Shown here piece after piece: positions 57,168-64,000 of a stretch of DNA of 64,000 nt. The DNA is taken from contig NZ_JAUFQI010000001.1 in the NCBI RefSeq assembly GCF_030409715.1, forward strand, positions 2,406,501-2,470,500, in the 5' to 3' direction. The position numbers and the translations under genes were made by a program. The first letter of the stretch is position 1. Each line of letters begins with the position of its first letter. The stretch is from Reinekea marina (GTDB lineage Bacteria; Pseudomonadota; Gammaproteobacteria; Pseudomonadales; Natronospirillaceae). The notes under the pieces were generated by a model, which was given only the letters and a program-made list of their open reading frames with translations, was not told the origin of the DNA and did no database searches.

Positions 57168-58058
57168 TTGAACGAACCATTTGATGAACAGATCATTCTA
57201 AATGACTTAAGATGGGTCACCCAGGCACCATCACTGCTCAAGCCGCATATTCAAATATGGCCAAGCCATCAATTCGATGCCGACTCTCTTATTGCCAACA
57301 TCAGTGAACAACAGATACAAGCGCTCATAGACGCACGGCAGCGAAAACTCGGAGGTTACTTTGAGCAGTTAGTTTTTACCCTATTCTCCTTAAACGATGA
57401 GTACCAAGTTTTGGCGTTTAATCAGGTGATAGACCACCAAGGCCGTACCTTAGGTGAAATGGATCTGTTACTTGAACACTCTGGCGGCGACATCATCCAT
57501 TTAGAATTGGCTCTGAAGTTTTATCTATGGGCCGAATCGACACGACCAAGCGAACTGAACTGGGTGGGCGCTGGTCTAACCGACTTTTTCGCCCTTAAAT
57601 TAGCCCGTTTAGCACACCACCAACTGCGGTTACCGAACCTCGCAATAGCCAACGGCAGCTGGCCAAAACTACCTAAGCCTAACCGCTCTATGTTGTGGAT
57701 TCCAGGTAGGCTCTACCTTCCAAAAAACAAAAGACTGTGCCAAACCGAAACGCAATTTACAGACGCTCCTTGGCAAATAAACCCAGAGGCGCTAACGTCT
57801 TATTGGAGTGAAACTACGCAGCCAAAGCCATACCTTGCCTTAGTAAAAGGCGATTGGTTGCAAGGTGTTCCAACGCACGCAGAACGAGCTATGAGGCGAT
57901 TTCAATTGCCAATGCAGTTTGCACAAGCGAATCATGCGCCCATATTTATTTTACCGAATAACTGGCAAAATGACGCAACCACCGTAATAGACAACAAACA
58001 AAGTAGCTATGACACCCTTACAAATAAGCAAAACCGTTCAGCACGACCAATACAATGA
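57168..58058 (+). CDS. DUF1853 protein
   Basis: 296 residues from TTG 57168, preceded by AGAGGTAAGAAG. Conserved RKLGGYFEQLVFTLFS and GEMDLLLEHSGGDIIHLELALKFYL, which reads like a PD-(D/E)xK nuclease-like core (D...E-x-A...K); enzymatic activity is unproved. Overlaps the yeaD start by 50 bases. Divergent from nadK. Confidence 0.9.
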   Translation: MNEPFDEQIILNDLRWVTQAPSLLKPHIQIWPSHQFDADSLIANISEQQIQALIDARQRKLGGYFEQLVFTLFSLNDEYQVLAFNQVIDHQGRTLGEMDLLLEHSGGDIIHLELALKFYLWAESTRPSELNWVGAGLTDFFALKLARLAHHQLRLPNLAIANGSWPKLPKPNRSMLWIPGRLYLPKNKRLCQTETQFTDAPWQINPEALTSYWSETTQPKPYLALVKGDWLQGVPTHAERAMRRFQLPMQFAQANHAPIFILPNNWQNDATTVIDNKQSSYDTLTNKQNRSARPIQ

Positions 58059-58881
58059 GTTAGATTGTTTGCGGATAAACAATTCCGCCGCTTGTGCCAC
58101 CATTTTTTTACAGGGCGCGCACATAACCGAATACAGCAAAACGCAATCGAACAACCTGCTATTTGTCTCTAAAGCCGAGCCTTTTAAAGCAACTGAAGCC
58201 ATTCGTGGCGGTATTCCTATTTGTTGGCCATGGTTTGGCCCTCACTCAACGCAAAGAAATGCACCGGCACATGGCTTTGCGCGCACACGCATATGGCAAT
58301 ACAGTTTGGTTCATGAAAGTGACCACAGAACCGACATTTTGTTTAAGCTTGAAACAGATGGACATGATATAGGATTCCCCTACAAAGCCACCGCTGAGCT
58401 GTTAATCAGTGTCGGTGAAACTCTGGCCATGTCTTTAACCACAACGAACTTGGGTGATGAACCCTTTGCGATAAGCCAAGCCATGCACAGCTATTTTGCG
58501 TGCGAAAATATTGCAACCGTCAAAGTTACTGGCTTAACTGGAGAGCAGGTATTAGACAATCGTAATGGCGCATGTAAACCGTTTCCAAGAGACTTTTCAT
58601 TCTATCAAGAAACCGATTGGACGGTTCTCGATAAAGGCCAACCTATCCTTTTAAGCGGTACCGGTAGGCCTGCAATTCAATTGAATAGGCTCGGAAGCCG
58701 TTCTGTGGTGGTCTGGAATCCGTGGCTAGAAAAAGCATCGACTTTAAGCCACTTTCAACCTCAGGAATATCAATCAATGTTTTGCGTTGAAACCACCAAT
58801 GCCGGAGATGACACTCGTTTGATCAAACCTAAGCAAGCCCATGCTTTGGCCATGGAAATACAAGAGATCAGTGCTTCGTGA
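58009..58881 (+). CDS. yeaD: Glucose-6-phosphate 1-epimerase (YeaD-like)
   Basis: 290 residues of the aldose-1-epimerase superfamily. GGIPICWPWFGPH, AHGFARTRIWQ (catalytic His), SQAMHSYFACEN, and C-terminal CVETTNAGDD (catalytic Glu). Interconverts anomers of hexose 6-phosphates. The ATG lies inside the end of the DUF1853 gene, suggesting coupled expression. Confidence 0.93.
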   Translation: MTPLQISKTVQHDQYNELDCLRINNSAACATIFLQGAHITEYSKTQSNNLLFVSKAEPFKATEAIRGGIPICWPWFGPHSTQRNAPAHGFARTRIWQYSLVHESDHRTDILFKLETDGHDIGFPYKATAELLISVGETLAMSLTTTNLGDEPFAISQAMHSYFACENIATVKVTGLTGEQVLDNRNGACKPFPRDFSFYQETDWTVLDKGQPILLSGTGRPAIQLNRLGSRSVVVWNPWLEKASTLSHFQPQEYQSMFCVETTNAGDDTRLIKPKQAHALAMEIQEISAS

Positions 58882-59462
58882 AGCACGTTAATCATAGCCC
58901 ACGCCTGTTGTCAGCTATTGATGATATTTTGTCGGCTTATCCTAATGGGGTCACTGAGTATGATTTGATGGTCTTGTTGGATCAACAGGAAGACTCTTTG
59001 TTTCCGAAACCTAACCTCAGTGACAAAATTTTGTTGTTTCAGCACCATTTCATGCTGCGGCATTGCTTATATCAACTTCAAACAAAATACGCCCATCAGG
59101 GTCAATATTTTCTCGATCTCAGTTTAACCCGAATAGTTCGCAAGCCCTCCTCAGATGGCGAACAACATTTAAAAGAATATGATTCGCTTAGGGACTACTA
59201 CTTAGATCTAAATAATTTAAATAAAGAAAGTGCGGCCAGTATCGATGCCATGCTGGATTCATTTTGGAAGCGCCTGGTGAGAGTCAAAGCAGCACCTGAG
59301 GCACACCAAACCCTAGGACTTACTGGCCAAGAATCGTTTAAAGAGAAACAGCAGCAATATCGTAAATTAGCGCAGCAACATCATCCTGATAAAGGTGGCG
59401 ATGCGGAAACTTTTCAGAACATACAGTCAGCGTGGGAAAGCATCAATAAGAGCAAAAGTTGA
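58878..59462 (+). CDS. DnaJ-related protein
   Basis: 194 residues, GTG start overlapping the yeaD stop (GTGA). N-terminal DNAJ_related domain (AYPNGVTEYDLMVLLD, FQHHFMLRHCLYQLQ). C-terminal J domain about 135-194 with intact HPD in AQQHHPDKGGD. Co-chaperone of a DnaK; the specific client is unknown. Confidence 0.93.
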   Translation: MKHVNHSPRLLSAIDDILSAYPNGVTEYDLMVLLDQQEDSLFPKPNLSDKILLFQHHFMLRHCLYQLQTKYAHQGQYFLDLSLTRIVRKPSSDGEQHLKEYDSLRDYYLDLNNLNKESAASIDAMLDSFWKRLVRVKAAPEAHQTLGLTGQESFKEKQQQYRKLAQQHHPDKGGDAETFQNIQSAWESINKSKS

Positions 59463-59554
59463 CCGCTTGAAACGATGTTTACCCCAAAAAAGCGTGATAC
59501 ACTTCACTAAAATACGTTAATTTCGGTCTTTACGAATAAAAATAAGAGATTTAC

Positions 59555-60808
59555 ATGAAAAAACTCGCTTTGATTCTATGTGCCCTCATACCCAGCCTCA
59601 GCATGGCCACGTCTATTTCAGTCATTCACCCCAATCACAGCCCTAGCGAAGTTAAAGCATACAAAATGTTGCAAAACTCGCTCGAAAAAGTCGGGCTAAC
59701 ATGGTCGAGCGAACTGGCCGAGACAGCCGAATTTCCAGATTCTGAGCAAATTAAAGGGCTGGTTTTTCAAGACAGCGAAACACCTCGAATGGCGCAAATC
59801 AACGGCAAAGAGTTAGAACGTTGGTATGATTTAGGCGTTGTTCGCCACTTAACGCGTGTTGCCGACCAAAATCGGTGGCGTGAGTTTCTGCCAGACTTTG
59901 TCTATAAGCAAATACAACATCGTAGCCAAATTGTAGCCGTACCCAGTGGTTTACACGTTACGAACACCATTTGGGCCAGTAAAAGTATTATTGACCAAAC
60001 GGGCCTTCCGCTCGATAACTCTTGGGAAAACTTCTTATCGCTATTAGCGGCCATTCAAGCCAATGGTATTAGCCCAATTGCTGTTATAGACATTCCACAA
60101 TCGGATGCGCTAATTTTTGAATCACTGCTGTTAGCTGAAGTGGGTGCTGAGCCATACAATGCCGTCATGAAAGATTTGGACAGTTCTTCATTGAGAGCCA
60201 TCGAGCCAGCTTTTGAACGCGTGTTTAAAAAGATGGATCAGCTTAAACCTTACATATTAAGATTGCCCGCGGACTCTCAAAGCTCTCGGCTAGTGGAAGC
60301 CATTGTGGCCGGCGAAGCCGCGATGACTTTCCAAGGAACTTGGCTGCAAGGCGCATTCAATTTAAAAGGTCTCATTGCGAATCAGCAATACTACTGTGCC
60401 CAGGTACCAGGCCCTAATGAGGGTGTCGTATTTAAGCTGGAAACCTTTGCCGCGCTGGCGACCAATCAAACCGGTGCGCAGCAACATCAAGAAGCGTTTG
60501 CGATGCAAGTACTCGACAAAGATACCCAATTTTTATTGAACAACTATTCCGGGGCGTTACCGGTTACCCCGAACACGGGTTTAGAAGCGCTGAATGAATG
60601 CAATGCTGAACTCACCGAGCGCATCACTAACGCAACGGCAACGGGTAATATTGTTGGCTCTACAGCCTATGGAATGAACTTACCTATTCCTATTGGCGAA
60701 GAAGTACTGTCTATCATTCATGATTACATGAAGTCAGGTTCTTCCGCGGCAGAGACTGCGAATCACCTACGCAAGCGCATGAAATATGGCAGCTTTGTGA
60801 TCAACTAA
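59555..60808 (+). CDS. Extracellular (family 1) sugar-binding protein
   Basis: 417 residues, signal peptide ending LSMA. Family-1 ABC binding fold: GEAAMTFQGTWLQGAFNLKG and PNEGVVFKLETFA match sugar-binding proteins of the glucose/mannose type. Orphan: no permease genes adjacent. Followed by a strong terminator. Confidence 0.9.
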   Translation: MKKLALILCALIPSLSMATSISVIHPNHSPSEVKAYKMLQNSLEKVGLTWSSELAETAEFPDSEQIKGLVFQDSETPRMAQINGKELERWYDLGVVRHLTRVADQNRWREFLPDFVYKQIQHRSQIVAVPSGLHVTNTIWASKSIIDQTGLPLDNSWENFLSLLAAIQANGISPIAVIDIPQSDALIFESLLLAEVGAEPYNAVMKDLDSSSLRAIEPAFERVFKKMDQLKPYILRLPADSQSSRLVEAIVAGEAAMTFQGTWLQGAFNLKGLIANQQYYCAQVPGPNEGVVFKLETFAALATNQTGAQQHQEAFAMQVLDKDTQFLLNNYSGALPVTPNTGLEALNECNAELTERITNATATGNIVGSTAYGMNLPIPIGEEVLSIIHDYMKSGSSAAETANHLRKRMKYGSFVIN

Positions 60809-60832
60809 GCCCTACAGCAGGGCTTCAAACAC

Positions 60833-60872
60833 AAAAAAGCGCGCTTAAGTATTCCTTAGCGCGCTTTTTTTA
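60833..60872. terminator. Bidirectional intrinsic terminator
   Basis: AAAAAAGCGCGCTTAAG/CTTAGCGCGCTTTTTT, GC stem with A and T tracts on both sides, so it can stop both the sugar-binding gene and convergent nfuA. Confidence 0.95.
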
Positions 60873-60892
60873 GAGTTAAACAAACTGTGTTG

Positions 60893-61483
60893 TTACTGGT
60901 AATAAGCATTTTCCGTAACAGTATGGTCCGTTACGTCACGCACACCTTTTAGCTGCGGTAATCGCTCCAATAACGTCTTTTCAACACCGTCTTTTAGCGT
61001 TAAATCCACGGCAGAACAACCTTGACAACCACCGCCAAATTTCAATACTGCAACGCTCTCATCCGTAAGTTCTTCTAGTGTAACTTCACCACCGTGCGAG
61101 GCTAAACCTGGGTTAATCTCGGTATACAAAATGTAGTTAACTTGGTCACTCAAAGGGCTGTTTTGATTAACTTTTGGCATTTTGGCATTAGGTGCTTTAA
61201 TCGTAAGCTGGCCACCCATGCGGTCTTGAGCGTAATCTACTTCAGCTTCATCTAAATACGGCAAGCTATTGCGCTCAAGGTGAACTAGTAATTTACTCAT
61301 TTGAACGACTTCATCGTCGTCTTTTTCTTCGCCTGGCTTGCAATAGGCTAGGCAAGTTTCAGCGTACTTAGTACCCGGCTGAGTGACAAACATACGAACC
61401 GACATACCCGGCGTTGGCTGCTTTTCTAATAACCCAGCTAAATATTCTTCAGCAGATTCGGTTATATTCAATTGAATATCCAT
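60893..61483 (-). CDS. nfuA: Fe-S biogenesis protein NfuA
   Basis: 196 residues. N-terminal degenerate A-type domain ([15 protein letters not shown], no cysteines of IscA) and C-terminal Nfu domain with CxxC ([19 protein letters not shown]). Carries 4Fe-4S clusters to targets. AGGTA precedes the ATG. Confidence 0.98.
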   Translation of the reverse strand: MDIQLNITESAEEYLAGLLEKQPTPGMSVRMFVTQPGTKYAETCLAYCKPGEEKDDDEVVQMSKLLVHLERNSLPYLDEAEVDYAQDRMGGQLTIKAPNAKMPKVNQNSPLSDQVNYILYTEINPGLASHGGEVTLEELTDESVAVLKFGGGCQGCSAVDLTLKDGVEKTLLERLPQLKGVRDVTDHTVTENAYYQ

Positions 61484-61586
61484 TCATTACCTCTTTGACG
61501 GAAGGATCTTTGGTGCGGATTCTACCGTAATTTAATCAAAACAAAAATACCCGACTAAAATTGTCAGGTATTTATTTAGCATTTAC

Positions 61587-62951
61587 TTATGCAATGGAAG
61601 CCGTATTTCGGGCTCCTTTAAGCGCATCGGCTATTAAGAACGCCAATTCAAGTGCCTGATCGGCATTTAAGCGAGGGTCACATTGAGTATGATAACGCTC
61701 GGCTAAATCAGCCTCTTTAATGTCAAAGGCCCCACCCATGCACTCTGTGACATTTTTACCAGTCATTTCAAAGTGAATACCACCGGCATGCGTACCTTCG
61801 GCTTTATGAATGGCAAAGAAGTCTTTTACTTCTGACAAAATGGACTCTACTTTACGCGTTTTATAGCCATTGCCTGCTTTAATGGTGTTGCCGTGCATTG
61901 GGTCGCTACTCCACACCACATGGCGCCCTTCTGCCTCGACTTTTTGCAGTAACGCAGGGAAATGATCGGCAATTTTATCCGCTCCCATCCGTACGATCAG
62001 GTTTAGTCGGCCAGGCCCATTATTAGGGTTTAAAACATCGATCAAACGAATTAAATCATCTGGGTCAGTGGATGGACCTGCTTTTAATCCTAACGGGTTA
62101 TTAATGCCTCGACAAAACTCAATATGAGCGCTGTCTAACTGACGAGTACGATCACCAATCCAAAGCATGTGTGCAGAACAGTCATACCAATCCCCGGTTA
62201 AACTGTCTTTACGCGTTAAAGCTTCTTCATAAGGTAACAACAATGCCTCGTGCGAGGTAAAGAATTGCGTCTCACGAATATGTGGCGTATTAAGAGGCGA
62301 AATACCGATTGCACTCATAAAAGCTAATGAATCATCAATCTGATCAGCCATCGCTTGATAACGTGCGCTTTGCGGGCTCTTCTCAACAAAGTTCTGATTC
62401 CACTTATGCACCTGATGAATATCGGCCAAGCCACCTTGGGCAAAGGCCCGCAACAGATTCAACGTTGAAGAAGACTGATGATAGGCCTGCACCATACGTT
62501 CAGGGTCTGGCTGACGCGATTGTTCAGTGAAATCGATGCCATTAATGATGTCACCACGATAAGAAGGTAAGGTAACTCCATCAATGGTTTCATCGCCTGC
62601 TGAACGAGGCTTTGCAAATTGCCCAGCCATCCGCCCTACTTTTACTACAGGGCTTTGGCCACCAAATGTCAGCACTATCGCCATTTGCAATAAAGCCATA
62701 AAAGTATCGCGTATATGTACGGTATGAAATTCTTCAAAGCTTTCTGCGCAATCCCCACCTTGCAATAAAAACGCTTCTCCGCGAGATACCTTAGCCAACT
62801 CAGACTTTAATTGACGCGCTTCGCCGGCAAAAACCAATGGAGGCATTGCGGCTAGCTTTTTTTCTACGTTGTTGAGAGCGGCTTTGTTTTGGTATTCAGG
62901 CATTTGACGAATAGTGTGCTCACGCCAAGAAGATGGGGTCCAAATTGTCAT
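61587..62951 (-). CDS. Class II 3-deoxy-7-phosphoheptulonate (DAHP) synthase
   Basis: 454 residues, plant/Pseudomonas-PhzC/Mycobacterium type. [59 protein letters not shown] and [14 protein letters not shown] are family signatures; the metal-binding Cys is in GGDCAE. First step of the shikimate pathway. Confidence 0.97.
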   Translation of the reverse strand: MTIWTPSSWREHTIRQMPEYQNKAALNNVEKKLAAMPPLVFAGEARQLKSELAKVSRGEAFLLQGGDCAESFEEFHTVHIRDTFMALLQMAIVLTFGGQSPVVKVGRMAGQFAKPRSAGDETIDGVTLPSYRGDIINGIDFTEQSRQPDPERMVQAYHQSSSTLNLLRAFAQGGLADIHQVHKWNQNFVEKSPQSARYQAMADQIDDSLAFMSAIGISPLNTPHIRETQFFTSHEALLLPYEEALTRKDSLTGDWYDCSAHMLWIGDRTRQLDSAHIEFCRGINNPLGLKAGPSTDPDDLIRLIDVLNPNNGPGRLNLIVRMGADKIADHFPALLQKVEAEGRHVVWSSDPMHGNTIKAGNGYKTRKVESILSEVKDFFAIHKAEGTHAGGIHFEMTGKNVTECMGGAFDIKEADLAERYHTQCDPRLNADQALELAFLIADALKGARNTASIA

Positions 62952-63115
62952 TACAGTGTTGTCCTAGTGAAAACTCTATATTGAGTCTGTTAGGTTAAGA
63001 TGAAAAGAGAATATGTTGCCATTTGCGTCTGAGACACTGATGGCAACGAGGTTCATTCTACAAGGATTTTTCAAGATTCTGAAAGGTCAGATTAAACTAT
63101 CTTTAAGCTTTTTAA

Positions 63116-64000
63116 TTAAACCACGCGTATGTGCCAAGGTTCATAACGCACCCCCAATGTATTATCGGCGGTGTATCGAATTTGCACATAGCCTAAGTCT
63201 TGTAGCTTTTTAAACTCTTCAGTGCTGGCAAATTCAGCGGTAAAGTTTGCAAGCCCGCCACCGACTCTACCCACATCGAAATCGCCAATGGCATGGTACG
63301 AATGCCCAGGAGGTGCTAATGAACGGGATGCACGCGATAAGTTTCCACTGGCCTGAACCGTTTTGGCCATAAACAGCTGATATTGCTTCACAATATTCCG
63401 AACACCACTGGTCAGAATTAGGGTATCCCCCACTTCAGCCGTTAACTTGTTGTAAAAAGTTTCAGAGTGGCCACGGAATACATAGTGACCGGTGCCCGGC
63501 ATTTTAACCACGTCGTTACTTGGTACCACGTTAGTCATGTTCGAAATAACTTTCTCACCAAAAAAGCCTAAACGACTGGAGTTATAGTTAAACATTTTCT
63601 CTAGAAAATTCAGTTCTTCTGCGCTGAATTCTCCAATACGGGGCGAGTATTTAGCGTACTTTAAAGCTTCATCGAGCGATAAAACGTTAAAATTACCAAA
63701 GCCTACGTAATCTTGAACGCGATTAATTCGCTCAAGTGATTGTACAAGCAATTTATAGTCGGCTTCGGACAATACAACATCGTCTGTGAAGTTAGTCTCA
63801 AAGTTAGAGACCTTTTCTTGGACGGTTTCGGCGGATTCTTCAGGCGTGGCTAAGGCGATGTTTTCGATATTCGTATCGGGTAATACTACTTCTTCCACAA
63901 TATTTAACTCGCTGTCTGGGCGTGTTAAATCGGGCATGAGTTTTTCGGCTTGATCTTGCTGCAAATAGGAAAGTGCCGGTCGAGACTGGGCCTTTTCAGG
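63116..64000 (-). CDS. M15 family (VanY-type) carboxypeptidase, 5' end outside window
   Basis: At least 294 residues; the frame is open to the window edge, so the N-terminus is missing. C-terminal zinc peptidase: GHSYHAIGDFDVG holds the first His and Asp ligands, YEPWHIRVV the catalytic Glu and last His. Members are D,D- or L,D-carboxypeptidases or endolysin-like enzymes of peptidoglycan. The long N-terminal part (LPDTNIENIALATPEESAET) looks disordered or linker-like; export is probable but the signal peptide is not in view. Confidence 0.88.
   Translation of the reverse strand, partial: PEKAQSRPALSYLQQDQAEKLMPDLTRPDSELNIVEEVVLPDTNIENIALATPEESAETVQEKVSNFETNFTDDVVLSEADYKLLVQSLERINRVQDYVGFGNFNVLSLDEALKYAKYSPRIGEFSAEELNFLEKMFNYNSSRLGFFGEKVISNMTNVVPSNDVVKMPGTGHYVFRGHSETFYNKLTAEVGDTLILTSGVRNIVKQYQLFMAKTVQASGNLSRASRSLAPPGHSYHAIGDFDVGRVGGGLANFTAEFASTEEFKKLQDLGYVQIRYTADNTLGVRYEPWHIRVV

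Overview
The window is chromosomal DNA of a marine gammaproteobacterium of moderate to low GC, most like the Oceanospirillales/Pseudomonadales group. This rests on the ribosomal block rpsP-rimM-trmD-rplS close to hom-thrC-recJ, the tonB-like/porin/PstS-like gene set, a class II DAHP synthase, and abundant housekeeping genes of that lineage (ffh, pepN, nadK, rimO, nfuA, trmJ). The genus is an inference. Both edges cut genes: pepQ on the left and an M15 peptidase on the right.

Region 1 (1-9000): pepQ end, a HEPN-like gene, a class V aminotransferase divergent from an Lrp-type regulator, then a four-gene minus-strand operon (TPR/barrel protein, FecR-domain protein, Ca-binding-type lipoprotein, CHASE2 adenylate cyclase). 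A perfect cAMP-CRP palindrome lies just upstream of this operon.

Region 2 (about 9400-18700) is an accessory island beside a tRNA-Ser(UGA). It holds an AraC regulator, a DUF4386 membrane protein, a frameshifted small gene, an internally deleted IS407-type element, a complete IS3-type element with matching inverted repeats and a 3-bp target duplication, an IS21 fragment and a decayed REP-type transposase. Inside it is what looks like an integron cassette array on the minus strand. A P-loop ATPase gene sits exactly between two attC-like recombination sites and is followed by a cytoplasmic trypsin-like protease gene. One attC is split by the IS3 copy. No integrase gene is in view.

Region 3 (18700-28400): a large secreted metalloprotease with cadherin-like and FG-GAP repeats and a C-terminal sorting-type tail, translationally coupled to a small exported protein. 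Next comes a tightly overlapped operon: coiled-coil protein, inner-membrane protein with a Roadblock-like domain and a periplasmic OmpA domain, Ras/Rab-like small GTPase, and a PAS-GGDEF-EAL protein. This operon is the best candidate for a little-described signalling system, linking a small GTPase to cyclic-di-GMP and to the cell wall.

Region 4 (28800-64000) is mostly core genome: recJ-thrC-hom, rplS-trmD-rimM-rpsP, ffh, a CcsA-like protein, a CorB-type protein, trmJ, rimO, a YIP1-MacA-MacB-like operon, pepN, a DUF2797/DUF1315/nadK operon, DUF1853-yeaD-DnaJ-related, nfuA and DAHP synthase. It also holds two orphan sugar-binding proteins, one behind a LacI-type operator, a tandem-TonB/porin/PstS-like cluster, a 35-residue membrane protein and a hairpin repeat element.
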